A stretch of DNA of 64,000 nt, taken from NCBI RefSeq assembly GCF_042657165.1, contig NZ_JBHSNJ010000012.1, positions 1,550,001 through 1,614,000 of the forward strand, given 5' to 3'. Position 1 is the first letter of the stretch. Each line of letters opens with the position of its first letter. Of the stretch, positions 29,447 through 38,669 are shown piece by piece. The notes under the pieces are model-generated. The model worked only from the letters and a program-made list of their open reading frames with translations. It did no database searches and was not told where the DNA came from. The translations under genes and the position numbers were made by a program. The stretch is from Agrilutibacter niabensis (GTDB lineage Bacteria > Pseudomonadota > Gammaproteobacteria > Xanthomonadales > Xanthomonadaceae).

Positions 29447-30679
29447 CTAGAACGTGATGCCTTCACGCCCGGCGATCGTATGCACGTCCTTGTCGCCGCG
29501 GCCCGACAGGTTGCACAGCACGATGGCGTCCTTGGGCAGTTCGCGGGCGAGCTTGATCGCCTGCGCGATCGCATGGCTGGATTCCAGCGCGGGGAGGATG
29601 CCTTCGGTGCGCGCGAGCTGGTGGAAAGCAGCCAGCGCCTCGTCGTCGGTCACGCCGATGTACTCGGCACGGCCGGTGTCCTTCAGGAACGCGTGCTCTG
29701 GGCCAACGCCCGGGTAGTCGAGGCCGGCGGATACCGAATGGGTCTCGATGATCTGTCCATCGTCATCGCACAGGACGTAGGTGCGATTGCCATGCAGCAC
29801 GCCTGGGCGACCCGCGGAAAGCGAAGCCGCGTGATGCCCGGTGGCGATGCCCTCGCCCGCCGCTTCGGCGCCGACGATACGCACGCTGCGGTCGTTGAGG
29901 AACGCATGGAAGATGCCGATCGCGTTGCTGCCGCCACCGACACACGCGGTCACCGCGTCAGGCAAACGGCCGTATTCGGCCAGCATCTGCGCGCGCGCCT
30001 CGCGGCCGACCACGGCGTTGAAGTCGCGAACCATGCGCGGGTACGGGTCGGGACCGGCGACGGTGCCGATGATGTAGAACGTGTCCTGCACGTTGGTCAC
30101 CCAGTCGCGCATCGCTTCGTTGAGCGCGTCCTTGAGCGTCGCCGAGCCGCTGGTCACCGGCACTACCGTCGCGCCCAGCAGCTTCATGCGATAGACGTTG
30201 ATCTTCTGGCGCTCGATGTCGGTGGCGCCCATGTAGACCACGCACTCCAGCCCCAGCCGCGCCGCGACGGTGGCGGACGCGACGCCGTGCTGGCCCGCGC
30301 CGGTCTCGGCAATGATGCGGGTCTTGCCCATGCGGCTGGCGAGCAGTGCCTGGCCGATGGTGTTGTTGATCTTGTGCGCGCCGGTGTGGTTCAGGTCCTC
30401 GCGCTTGAGCAGGATGCGCGCGCCACCGGCTTCGCGGCTGAGGCGCTCTGCGTGATAGATCGGGCTCGGACGGCCGACGTAATGCGCGAGGTCATCCTCG
30501 AACGCGGCGATGAACCCGGGGTCGACGCGCGCCTGGTCGTAGGCGCGGGCCAGCTCTTCCAGGGGACCGATCAGCGTTTCGGCCACGAACCGGCCGCCGA
30601 ATCGCCCGAAATGGCCGGAAGCATCGGGATAGGCGTGGAAATCGGTGACGGAGTGGACAGCGGGGGTTTCAGCGGACAT
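29447..30679 (-). CDS. trpB: Tryptophan synthase beta chain
   Basis: TrpB condenses indole with serine using PLP. The 410-residue protein has the PLP lysine Lys103 in NHTGAHKINN, the substrate loop ETGAGQHGVA, and the phosphate-binding GGGSNAIG. The ATG at 30679 (MSAETPAVHS) is preferred to an extension of 17 codons. It lies downstream of trpF; the 109-nt gap holds no visible gene or attenuator. Confidence 0.97.
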   Translation of the reverse strand: MSAETPAVHSVTDFHAYPDASGHFGRFGGRFVAETLIGPLEELARAYDQARVDPGFIAAFEDDLAHYVGRPSPIYHAERLSREAGGARILLKREDLNHTGAHKINNTIGQALLASRMGKTRIIAETGAGQHGVASATVAARLGLECVVYMGATDIERQKINVYRMKLLGATVVPVTSGSATLKDALNEAMRDWVTNVQDTFYIIGTVAGPDPYPRMVRDFNAVVGREARAQMLAEYGRLPDAVTACVGGGSNAIGIFHAFLNDRSVRIVGAEAAGEGIATGHHAASLSAGRPGVLHGNRTYVLCDDDGQIIETHSVSAGLDYPGVGPEHAFLKDTGRAEYIGVTDDEALAAFHQLARTEGILPALESSHAIAQAIKLARELPKDAIVLCNLSGRGDKDVHTIAGREGITF

Positions 30680-30788
30680 CGGCGCGATCGGTACGGACGG
30701 GGGAATCACCGCCGTCACGGCGATGGGCAAACCAGTCTAGTGCAACGCCGTACCGGCTGGCGCCCCGTCCCTCATGACATGTCGCTAG

Positions 30789-31442
30789 TTACAGCTCGTG
30801 GCAATCAGCGTGGCGGACTTCCTCAACGAACCGCCTCATCCGGTCGCCATCCTTGATCCCGGGCGAAAGTTCGATGCCGCTGGAGACATCCACACCCCAT
30901 GGGCGCGTGGCGCTTACGGCCTCGGAGACGTTCTCGGGGGTCAGCCCGCCAGCCAGGAGCCAGGGCTTCCCGGTATCCGGCGGGATGCGCGTCCAGTCGA
31001 AGACCCTGCCGCTTCCGCCCTCCGCGCCAGGTGCATTGCTGTCGAACAGGAATCCGGCGGCGCCCGGATAGCGTGCGCGCAGGGCCATGGCGGGCCGACC
31101 ATCGCCGCCGCCCATCGGCACCGCCTTCAAATACGGAACGCCGAAGGAGCGGCAGAAGGCGTCGTCCTCGTCGCCATGGAACTGCAGCAGGCTTGGCCGC
31201 ACCCGGCGCACGATTTCCCGCACCTCTTCCTGCGGGTTGTCCATGAACAGCGCCACCGAATCGACGAATGGCGCGAGCGCCGAGCGCATCGCGCGCGCTT
31301 CTTCCGGTTCGATCCGGCGTTTGCTCTGCCGCGCGAACACGAATCCGACCGCATCCACGCCCAGCTCGCTGGCCAGGCGCACGTCGCCGGCACGGGTCAT
31401 GCCACAGAACTTGATGCGGGTGCGGAAGAAGTTGGGTTTCAC
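30789..31442 (-). CDS. trpF: Phosphoribosylanthranilate isomerase
   Basis: TrpF catalyses the Amadori rearrangement in tryptophan synthesis. The 217-residue TIM barrel has the catalytic cysteine in KFCGMTR (Cys13) and the C-terminal GVDVSSGIE phosphate-binding segment. Translation starts at GTG (31442-31440) with AGGA upstream. It follows truA after 52 nt, as in Pseudomonas and Xanthomonas. Confidence 0.95.
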   Translation of the reverse strand: MKPNFFRTRIKFCGMTRAGDVRLASELGVDAVGFVFARQSKRRIEPEEARAMRSALAPFVDSVALFMDNPQEEVREIVRRVRPSLLQFHGDEDDAFCRSFGVPYLKAVPMGGGDGRPAMALRARYPGAAGFLFDSNAPGAEGGSGRVFDWTRIPPDTGKPWLLAGGLTPENVSEAVSATRPWGVDVSSGIELSPGIKDGDRMRRFVEEVRHADCHEL

Positions 31443-31494
31443 GGTTGGTCCTGGGGCGGCTCGATCTCGGTATGGCTTCGCGCCATGGCATCAA

Positions 31495-32301
31495 TCACAA
31501 ACGAATCTGGGCGGGCAAATCCAGGCGATCGACCAACTCGCCCGGGTAGCGGGGCCCCAGGAATACCAGGCCGCTCGCCGGCGCGGTCGGCCCGGCCCTG
31601 GTGCGGTCGCGGCCGGCCAGCAGTTCGGCCATCCAGCCTTCGGGCGCCTCGCCACGCCCCACCACCAGCAAGCTTCCGACAATGTTGCGCACCATATGGT
31701 GAAGAAAGGCATTCGCCTGCACTTCGACCGTCACCACGTCGCCTTCACGCGAAACCACGATTTCCTGCAGCTCGCGGCGCGCATGCGGCGCCTGGCACTG
31801 CACCGTGCGGAAGGCCGAGAAGTCGTTTTCGCCCAACAGCGCCTGCGCGGCGCGATGCATGGCATCGGCATCGAGGTGGCGGCGCTCCCACGCCAGCACC
31901 TGGCGCTGCAGCGCCGGGCGAACCGTGCGATTGAGGATCGAGTAGCGATAGCGGCGCGCGCGAGCGGAAAAACGCGCGTGGAACTCGCCCGTTACCGGCA
32001 CGCACCACAACGCGCCGATGGCCGGGGGAAGCTTGCTGGTCGTGCCCAGTACCCAACCCCGCGGATCACGCCGTACCGGACTGTCGAAGTGGATGACCTG
32101 CCCTGCCGCATGCACGCCGGCATCGGTGCGGCCGGCGCAAATGGTTTCGATGGGGCCGCCGGCGACGAAGGACAGCGCTTCCTCGATCACCGACTGGAGC
32201 GTCAAGTAGCCTTCGGGATCGCGCTCACCATGCTTGCTCAAGCGCTGCCAGCCGCTGAATTCGCTGCCGTCGTATTCGATGCCCATCGCGTAGCGCTGCA
32301 T
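31495..32301 (-). CDS. truA: tRNA pseudouridine(38-40) synthase
   Basis: TruA modifies U38-U40 in the anticodon arm. With the start at ATG 32301 the protein has 268 residues beginning MQRYAMGIEYDG, the usual N-terminus, and the catalytic Asp60 falls in AGRTDAGVHA. GGAAG lies 8 nt before this ATG. An upstream ATG at 32346 would add 15 residues but lacks a ribosome site. It lies between fimV and trpF. Confidence 0.95.
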   Translation of the reverse strand: MQRYAMGIEYDGSEFSGWQRLSKHGERDPEGYLTLQSVIEEALSFVAGGPIETICAGRTDAGVHAAGQVIHFDSPVRRDPRGWVLGTTSKLPPAIGALWCVPVTGEFHARFSARARRYRYSILNRTVRPALQRQVLAWERRHLDADAMHRAAQALLGENDFSAFRTVQCQAPHARRELQEIVVSREGDVVTVEVQANAFLHHMVRNIVGSLLVVGRGEAPEGWMAELLAGRDRTRAGPTAPASGLVFLGPRYPGELVDRLDLPAQIRL

Positions 32302-32458
32302 ACTGGGCGCTTCCGCGTTGGGCGATTCAGGCGTGGCTTGCGACATGGTTTGCGTGGGCGCGGCGATTTGGCGCGCTGTTTGGTAGGTGTGCGGCAGGGT
32401 GCCAAGCGCGCACGGACACGGCAAGGACCGGGGAATGGAATCGCGGGCGGGCATGGGC

Positions 32459-32475
32459 GCCGGGCGAAGCCCGGC
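32459..32475 (-). repeat. Palindromic GCCGGGC hairpin between fimV and truA
   Basis: GCCGGGC (32459-32465) and GCCCGGC (32469-32475) form a perfect 7-bp stem with a GAA loop just after the fimV stop. No T-run follows on the minus strand. It resembles the second hairpin of the nusA-infB gap and may be a dispersed extragenic repeat. The remainder of the 186-nt gap holds no gene. Confidence 0.45.
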
Positions 32476-32487
32476 ACCGTACCGGCA

Positions 32488-34254
32488 TCACTCGAGTTCG
32501 CGGAGCATCCGAGCGGCCTGCTGGCGCGCGGTGTGATCCCCGTTGATCACCACCTCGCCCAGCAACTGGCGGGCGCCGGCGAGATCGCCGAGATCCAGGT
32601 AGGCCCGCGCCAGCTCCAACCGCTCATGGGCGGCCTGCGCGGCCGGATCGAGCAGGTCGCGCTGCGCGCCGCCACCGGTATGCCACGCCGGCGCGGAACG
32701 CACGGGCGGTTCGGGCGCGCGGACGGGCGTGGCCGCCGCGGGGGCAACCGCAACGGGTTCTACCGCGGCTTCGGGTTCGGGTTCGGCTTCCACTTCCGCC
32801 TCGGCAGCAAAGCTGCGCGGCCCGAAGGCATCGGCGATCGAGGGCGACGCGGACGCGGCGACCGGTGCGCGGAAGTTCGGCGTTCCGGCATCGCGGCGAC
32901 GCAGGAACCACACGATCAGGCCACCCAGCACCAACGCGCCACCGATGCCGATCGCCCAGGGCAACATGGAGGCCTGCGTCTGCTGCTTCTGGGTCTGCGC
33001 GAGGCGCTGCTGCGCGGCGGCCAGTTCGCTGTCCTTCATGGCAATCAGCTGCTGCTGTTGCTGCTGCAGCTTTTCGAGTTCGGCGACGCGGCTCTTGAGT
33101 TCCTGGGTTTCGGCCTCGCGCGCGGCGAGGGTTTCCTTGGTCTGAGTGAGTTCCTGCTGCAGCATCGCGCCCTCGCCTCCGGTACTGATGCCGGATTGTG
33201 TGCCCGCCTTGGTCGCATCGCTGGCGCCCGGCGGAACGATTTCCAGCCGCGCATCGGCGACGCGCGGCGCCGTGGAAGCGGATGTCGTGGATGAAGAGGA
33301 CGTGCGGCCCTGCCCTTGCACCGGCGTGGAAGCCGCTGCGGCCGCTACTTCGGCGTCTGCCGGTTGCGGCGCGGCGCGGCGCGAGGCGCGCCATTCCTGG
33401 ATCTGGCTGTGGACGATCGCACGGGCCTGCTGGGCATCCAGCTCGGCCATCGCGTCGCCACCAGGCATGCGCAGCACGGCTCCGGCCTTGAGCCGGTTGA
33501 TGTTGCCGCCGATGAAGGCATCGGGATTGGCGCGCAGCAGCGCGATCATCGTCTGGTCGAGCGTGCCGCCAATGGCGGCGCGCGCAGCGATTGAAGACAA
33601 GGTGTCGCCGCTGCGGACCTCGTAATCACCCGTGCCGGCGAAGGCGGGACGCGAGACCGGCGCTGGCGTGGGTGCGGTTGCCACCTGCTGCGGGGCGATG
33701 GCCGTGGCGTCCGGGGCAGTGGGTTCGGCTTCGGTCGGAGCGGGTTCCGGAGTCGGTTCGGCCGCAACCGTCTCGGTCGGTTCGGCAGGACGCTCGATGA
33801 TCGCCGGTGCCTCGACCGTCGGGGCGGCGATCTCCGGTTGCAGCGGCGCGGACACCGTGCGCGGCGTGTCGACCAGGGCCGAGTACTCGCGCACGAGCCT
33901 GCCCTGCCCCCAGTCGACTTCCACCAGGAAGGTCAGTAGTGGTTCACCCACCGGCTGCGTGCTGGTTACGCGGATCACCGGATTGCCGCGGGCGTCCAAT
34001 GCCTGGGTGAACTGCAGCTCGGCGATGATGCCGATCGGCGGCCGCAGGCCGATGCGGGCAAAGGTCTCCGGCGAGGCCAGTGCGACCTGGAGTTGTTCGA
34101 GCTCGCTTGGGTCGCTGGTGACGATCGGGATCTCGGCCAGCAGGGGCTGCCCGATCCTCGACTTCACCTCGATCTGTCCGAGCCCGAGCGCGGACGCGCT
34201 GAAGCTGGCGAGGATCGCCAGCAGCGCCAAAACAGTTCCCGCGATTCGTTTCAC
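32488..34254 (-). CDS. fimV: FimV/HubP-family polar pilus assembly protein
   Basis: FimV proteins bind peptidoglycan at the cell pole and organise type IV pili and twitching. The 588-residue product has a signal peptide (about 1-23), the FimV N-terminal domain (GLGQIEVKSRIGQPLLAEI), an acidic/Ala-Pro linker, a LysM domain at about 209-265 (YEVRSGDTLSSIA), a Gln-rich coiled coil, one transmembrane helix (about 425-445), and a C-terminal TPR-like FimV domain (ERLELARAYLDLGDLAGARQ). The start is GTG 34254 (MKRIAGTV); a GTG at 34266 is an alternative. It is shorter than P. aeruginosa FimV (over 900 residues). It lies between asd and truA as in Pseudomonas. Confidence 0.9.
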   Translation of the reverse strand: MKRIAGTVLALLAILASFSASALGLGQIEVKSRIGQPLLAEIPIVTSDPSELEQLQVALASPETFARIGLRPPIGIIAELQFTQALDARGNPVIRVTSTQPVGEPLLTFLVEVDWGQGRLVREYSALVDTPRTVSAPLQPEIAAPTVEAPAIIERPAEPTETVAAEPTPEPAPTEAEPTAPDATAIAPQQVATAPTPAPVSRPAFAGTGDYEVRSGDTLSSIAARAAIGGTLDQTMIALLRANPDAFIGGNINRLKAGAVLRMPGGDAMAELDAQQARAIVHSQIQEWRASRRAAPQPADAEVAAAAASTPVQGQGRTSSSSTTSASTAPRVADARLEIVPPGASDATKAGTQSGISTGGEGAMLQQELTQTKETLAAREAETQELKSRVAELEKLQQQQQQLIAMKDSELAAAQQRLAQTQKQQTQASMLPWAIGIGGALVLGGLIVWFLRRRDAGTPNFRAPVAASASPSIADAFGPRSFAAEAEVEAEPEPEAAVEPVAVAPAAATPVRAPEPPVRSAPAWHTGGGAQRDLLDPAAQAAHERLELARAYLDLGDLAGARQLLGEVVINGDHTARQQAARMLRELE

Positions 34255-34371
34255 GACCGGTCTCACGCCAATCCCCGGCGCGACTCTAGCCCCCAGTGCA
34301 GGCCGTTTGCAATGAACCTGCTGCAAATGATTGAGCAGATTCAGTTTTATTCGGCGCCTCCGGTGACGGAC

Positions 34372-34402
34372 GCCCGGATCCGGCGGCAACCGCGATCCGG
34401 GC
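34372..34402 (-). other. Hairpin after asd
   Basis: GCCCGGATC (34372-34380) pairs perfectly with GATCCGGGC (34394-34402) across a 13-nt loop, 24 nt after the asd stop. There is no T-run directly after it on the minus strand. It may be a processing or partial termination signal between asd and fimV. The rest of the 172-nt gap holds the fimV leader. Confidence 0.45.
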
Positions 34403-34426
34403 AGACCTGCAGCACAGCTGCCCCGA

Positions 34427-35443
34427 TCACGCCTCGGCGATGACCAGCTCCGCCACCTGCACGGCGTTGGTCGCCGCGCCCTTGCGGATGTTGTCGGCCA
34501 CCACCCACAGGTCGAGGCCGCGCGGGTGCGAGACGTCTTCGCGCAGGCGGCCGACATAAACGGGGTCGTTGCCGGAGGCATGTGTCACCGGCGTCGGATA
34601 CCCGCCCGCCTTGCGCTCGTCCACCAGCACCAGGCCGGGCTGCGCGGCCAGCAGTTCGCGGGCCTTGTCGACGCTGAGCTTTTCGCGGGTCTCGATGTGC
34701 ACGGCTTCGGAGTGGCCGTAGAACACCGGAACGCGCACCACGGTGGCGTTCACCAGGATGCTCTCGTCGCCGAGGATCTTGCGGGTCTCGGTGACCAGCT
34801 TCCATTCCTCGGTGGTGTAGCCGTTGTCGAGGAAATCGCCGCCGTGCGGGATCACGTTGAACGCGATCTGCACCGGGTACACCTTGGGTGTCACGTCCTG
34901 GAAGTTGAGCAGGGCCGCGGTCTGCCGCCCCAGCTCCTCCATCGCCTTGACGCCGGTTCCGGATACGGACTGGTAGGTGGCGATGTTGATGCGCTCGATG
35001 CCCACGGCGCGATGGATCGGCGCCAGCGCGACCATCAGCTGCATGGTCGAACAGTTGGGGTTGGCGATGATGCCGCGCGGCCGGTTCCTCGCGGCCTCCG
35101 GATTCACCTCGGAGACCACCAGCGGAACGTCGGCATCGCCACGGAACGTCGAGGAATTGTCGATGACGACCGCGCCCGCGGCGGCGAACTTCGGGGCGTA
35201 CTCCCTCGAAACCGCGCCACCGGCGGAGAACAGGGCGATGTCCACGCCCTTGGGATCGAACGTCGCGAGATCCTCGACGACGAGCTGGCGCGCGCCGAAG
35301 TCAACCTTGCTGCCGGCCGAGCGCGCGCTCGCCAGCACATGCAGCTTGCCGATCGGGAACTGGCGCTCTGCGAGCACCTTCAGCATGGTTTCGCCCACCG
35401 CGCCGGTGGCGCCGACTACGGCAACTGTGTAGGTCTTGCTCAT
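34427..35443 (-). CDS. asd: Aspartate-semialdehyde dehydrogenase
   Basis: Asd reduces aspartyl phosphate to the semialdehyde for lysine, methionine, threonine and diaminopimelate. The 338-residue protein has the NADP-binding GATGAVGETM, the catalytic Cys131 in NPNCSTMQL and the active-site HGGDF region. The start is ATG 35443 (MSKTYTVAVVG). It belongs to the Gram-negative short Asd class similar to Usg/Asd of Pseudomonas. The 154 nt between aroC and asd show no gene. Confidence 0.96.
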   Translation of the reverse strand: MSKTYTVAVVGATGAVGETMLKVLAERQFPIGKLHVLASARSAGSKVDFGARQLVVEDLATFDPKGVDIALFSAGGAVSREYAPKFAAAGAVVIDNSSTFRGDADVPLVVSEVNPEAARNRPRGIIANPNCSTMQLMVALAPIHRAVGIERINIATYQSVSGTGVKAMEELGRQTAALLNFQDVTPKVYPVQIAFNVIPHGGDFLDNGYTTEEWKLVTETRKILGDESILVNATVVRVPVFYGHSEAVHIETREKLSVDKARELLAAQPGLVLVDERKAGGYPTPVTHASGNDPVYVGRLREDVSHPRGLDLWVVADNIRKGAATNAVQVAELVIAEA

Positions 35444-35597
35444 TGTTGCGATGTTCCTGTGATGTGGCGGCCGGCGGCGTTGGAGATTGTGCGCCCTGCC
35501 GATCGCGGATTTGGGTTCCCGGGCGAAACGGTCGCGCGGCGCGGCTGCAACATGGGCTTCCCGGACCCGGTTCCGGGAAACTGCAAGCAACCGGCCG

Positions 35598-36725
35598 CTA
35601 TCGTTTTTTTCCGTCGGCTTTCGCCGGAATGCGCGGCGTGACATCGCCCACGTCGCCGCACTGCGCGCGGTGGCGCAGCGCCTGGTCCATCAGCACCAGC
35701 GCGACCATGGCCTCGCAGATGGGGGTCGCGCGGATGCCGACGCAGGGGTCGTGACGCCCCGTGGTCACCACTTCGACGGCATTGCCCGCGGTGTCGAGGC
35801 TCTGCACCGGCAGGCGCAGGCTCGAGGTGGGCTTGAACGCGGTCGAGCAGCGCAGCGCCTGCCCGCTACTGATGCCGCCGAGGATCCCGCCAGCGTGGTT
35901 ACTGCGGAAGCCGTCCGCGCTCATTTCGTCGCGGTGTTCACTGCCGCTTTGCGCGACCGAAGCGAAACCGTCGCCGATTTCCACGCCCTTGACGGCATTG
36001 ATCGACATCAGCGCCGCCGCCAGCTCGCCGTCGAGCTTGCCGTAGATCGGCTCGCCCCAGCCCGGCGGCAGGCCGTCGGCGACCACGTCCACGCGCGCCC
36101 CGACGGAGTCGCCGGACTTGCGCAGCGCATCCATGTAGGTTTCCAGCTCGTCGACCTGGGCAGCGTCGGGCCAGAAGAACGGATTGGCTGCCACGACGTT
36201 CCAGTCGATCGCATCGGGAGCAAACCGGTGGGGCGTGACGTTGCCGATCTGCGACAGGTAGCCGCGCACCTGCACGCCGTACCGTGCGGCCAGCCACTTC
36301 TTGGCGATCACCGCGGCGGCAACCCGCATCGTGGTTTCGCGCGCGCTCGAACGCCCGCCGCCGCGCGGGTCGCGGATGCCGTACTTCTGCCAGTAGGTGT
36401 AGTCGGCGTGGCCGGGACGGAACTGCTCGGCGATGTTCGCGTAATCCTTGCTACGGGCATCGGTGTTGCGGATAAGCAGGGCAATCGGCGTGCCGGTGGT
36501 CATCCCTTCGTACACGCCGCTGAGGATCTCGACTTCATCGGCCTCGCGCCGTGCCGAGGTATGGCGGGTCTTGCCGGTGGCGCGCCGCTCGAGGTCGTGG
36601 CGGAAGTCCTCGGGTGCGATCGCGATGCCCGGGGGGCAGCCGTCGATCACGCAGCCGATCGCCGGACCGTGGCTTTCGCCGAAGGTCGTCACTGCGAGCA
36701 GCTTTCCGAAAGTGTTGCTGGCCAC
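35598..36725 (-). CDS. aroC: Chorismate synthase
   Basis: AroC makes chorismate from 5-enolpyruvylshikimate 3-phosphate with reduced FMN. The 375-residue protein has the signatures GESHGPAIGCVIDG near the N-terminus and RGGGRSSARETTMRVAAA. Translation starts at GTG (36725-36723, MASNTFGKLL) with AGGA about 8 nt upstream; no ATG is available. It lies between prmB and asd. Confidence 0.96.
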   Translation of the reverse strand: MASNTFGKLLAVTTFGESHGPAIGCVIDGCPPGIAIAPEDFRHDLERRATGKTRHTSARREADEVEILSGVYEGMTTGTPIALLIRNTDARSKDYANIAEQFRPGHADYTYWQKYGIRDPRGGGRSSARETTMRVAAAVIAKKWLAARYGVQVRGYLSQIGNVTPHRFAPDAIDWNVVAANPFFWPDAAQVDELETYMDALRKSGDSVGARVDVVADGLPPGWGEPIYGKLDGELAAALMSINAVKGVEIGDGFASVAQSGSEHRDEMSADGFRSNHAGGILGGISSGQALRCSTAFKPTSSLRLPVQSLDTAGNAVEVVTTGRHDPCVGIRATPICEAMVALVLMDQALRHRAQCGDVGDVTPRIPAKADGKKR

Positions 36726-36834
36726 TGGGGTCCTGGCGCGAATCGCGCGCGGGATGAGATTGCGGGGATAAGGCGCTGAAATATACGGGAAAAAAGCGGT
36801 CGCGTATGGAACCTCTTCAGCCTGGCTTATGACT

Positions 36835-36860
36835 CCTCGGCATGGCGCACCATGCCGGGG
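36835..36860 (-). terminator. Hairpin after prmB
   Basis: CGGCATGG (36838-36845) pairs with CCATGCCG (36850-36857), extendable to 11 bp with one G-T pair, 19 nt after the prmB stop. No T-run follows, so termination would be inefficient or Rho-assisted. The remaining gap to aroC holds no gene. Confidence 0.35.
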
Positions 36861-36878
36861 ACCGCCTCATGGCGAACG

Positions 36879-37811
36879 TCAGCGACGCGCGTCGGCCAGC
36901 TGTTTGATCTTCGCGTGCTGCTCGACCAGGTCGTGCCGTTCGACCACGAAGATACCCATCTGCCCCACCTTGAACTCCACCCACGCCATCGGCAATTCGG
37001 GCAGCAGGTCGGCCAGCGCCTGCTCGGCCTCGCCGACTTCACAGATCAGCAGTCCGTGTTCGCTCAGGTGCTCCGGCGCATCGCGCAGGATCCTCAGGGC
37101 CAGGTCGAGACCGTCGTCCCCCGCGCGCAGGCCCAGCTCCGGCTCGTACGAATATTCCTTCGGCAGCGCATCGGTTTCGGCGTCGGTGACGTAGGGCGGG
37201 TTGGTGACGATCAGGTCGTAGACCTCGCCCTTGAGGCCGTCGAACAGGTCGGATTTGCGCAGCGTGACGTTCCCGGCGTGCAGCCGCTCCTTGTTCTCGA
37301 CGGCCAGCGAGAGTGCGTCGTCGTTGATGTCGGCGCCGTCGACCTGCCAGTGCGGGTGGTAGTGCCCGGTGGCGATCGCGATGCAACCGGAACCCGTGCA
37401 CAGATCGAGCACGCGTTCGACGCCACGGCCGCCCAGCCACGGCTCGAACCCGGCAAGGATGAGCTCGGCGATCGGCGAACGCGGCACGAGCGCGCGGCGA
37501 TCGCTCTTGAAGCTCAGGCCGGCGAACCATGCCTCGCCCGTCAGGTAGGCCGCCGGAACGCGCTCATTGATGCGGCGTTCGAACAGCGCCAGCACCTTGG
37601 CCTTCTCGTCGGCGGTCACCCGCGAAGGCCCGTACACCGGGCTCAGGTCGTGCGGCAGGTGCAGTGCATGCAGGACCAGTTGGGTGGCTTCATCCAGCGC
37701 GTTGTCGTAGCTGTGGCCGAAGGTCAGGCCGGCCTCGCTGAAGCGGCTGCCGCCATAGCGGATCAGGTCGATGATCGAGACCTGTTCGAAAGCGGGGGAG
37801 TCGGTGGCCAC
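36879..37811 (-). CDS. prmB: Ribosomal protein uL3 N5-glutamine methyltransferase
   Basis: PrmB methylates a glutamine of ribosomal protein L3. The 310-residue protein has the N-terminal helical domain (about 1-110), the SAM motif DLCTGSGCIAIA and the catalytic NPPY in IVTNPPYVT, which separates glutamine N5-methyltransferases from others. The longer relative order YLTGEAWFAGLSF distinguishes PrmB from PrmC. The likely start is GTG 37811; no strong ribosome site is visible, and an upstream ATG (about 20 codons earlier) is possible. It is divergent from the SCO1 gene across a 213-nt gap with no clear promoter. Confidence 0.94.
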   Translation of the reverse strand: MATDSPAFEQVSIIDLIRYGGSRFSEAGLTFGHSYDNALDEATQLVLHALHLPHDLSPVYGPSRVTADEKAKVLALFERRINERVPAAYLTGEAWFAGLSFKSDRRALVPRSPIAELILAGFEPWLGGRGVERVLDLCTGSGCIAIATGHYHPHWQVDGADINDDALSLAVENKERLHAGNVTLRKSDLFDGLKGEVYDLIVTNPPYVTDAETDALPKEYSYEPELGLRAGDDGLDLALRILRDAPEHLSEHGLLICEVGEAEQALADLLPELPMAWVEFKVGQMGIFVVERHDLVEQHAKIKQLADARR

Positions 37812-38024
37812 GGGCGAGGTCTGCGTCAAAGGGGCCGCAATTATACGGAAAGCGGGCGACTGCCCTTTCATGGATGGCCAGTAGCCGGCCGAACGGATTC
37901 CCGGCATCACGGACTGTTCCCCGCGGCGTGCCACGGCCAGCCGCGCACCCTGCCTCGGCGGTGTCGACGTTTTTGGGGCTATCGAGGGCGGGTACCATGT
38001 GCGCGCATTTACCGGGAATCCACG

Positions 38025-38669
38025 ATGTTCAACCGCACCACCGTCTACGTCCTGATCGCCGCGATCGCGGCCGCGCTTGGCCTGCTGGCCGCGCAGAGCT
38101 GGTTCGCCCAGTCGCCACAGGGCTCGCGCCCGGCGCTGAAGTCCGCGCGCCTGTTCGAACCGCCGCGCGAGATACCTGCCTTCACGCTGCGCCAGTCCGA
38201 CGGCACGCCCCTGGTGCCCGGCGAACTCAAGGGCCACTGGACCCTGGTGTTCCTGGGCTTTACCCATTGCCCTGACGTCTGCCCCACCACGCTGGCGCAA
38301 CTGGCCGGTGCGCAGAAGCAGTGGGCGGCCCTGCCGGAAGCGGTACGGCCACGCGTGCTGTTCGTGTCGGTCGATCCCGAGCGCGACACGCCGGATGCGA
38401 TCGGCGAGTACGCACATGCCTTCCACCGCGACACGCTCGCCGCCACCGCCGACGTGCCCGCGCTGGAGACGTTCGCGAAGTCGCTGAGCATGGTCTTCGC
38501 CAAGGTGCCAACAGGCGCCGGGGCGCCGGCCGACCAGTATTCGATGGACCACAGCGCCTCGCTGGCGGTGCTCGACCCGCAGGGCCGGCTGACCGGCTTC
38601 ATCCAGCCGCCGTTCGAGCCCAAGGACATTGCCGCCGACATGACCGCCCTCAGCGAGGCTTCGAAGTGA
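38025..38669 (+). CDS. SCO1/SenC family copper chaperone
   Basis: SCO proteins deliver copper to, or redox-prepare, the CuA centre of cytochrome c oxidase. The 214-residue protein has one N-terminal membrane anchor (about 7-28) and a thioredoxin fold with the copper-binding Cys82/Cys86 (HCPDVCPTT) and the distal histidine in MDHSAS, so all metal ligands are present. The start is ATG 38025. It overlaps psd (GTGA), so the two are translated together although their functions are not linked in any known pathway. Confidence 0.92.
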   Translation: MFNRTTVYVLIAAIAAALGLLAAQSWFAQSPQGSRPALKSARLFEPPREIPAFTLRQSDGTPLVPGELKGHWTLVFLGFTHCPDVCPTTLAQLAGAQKQWAALPEAVRPRVLFVSVDPERDTPDAIGEYAHAFHRDTLAATADVPALETFAKSLSMVFAKVPTGAGAPADQYSMDHSASLAVLDPQGRLTGFIQPPFEPKDIAADMTALSEASK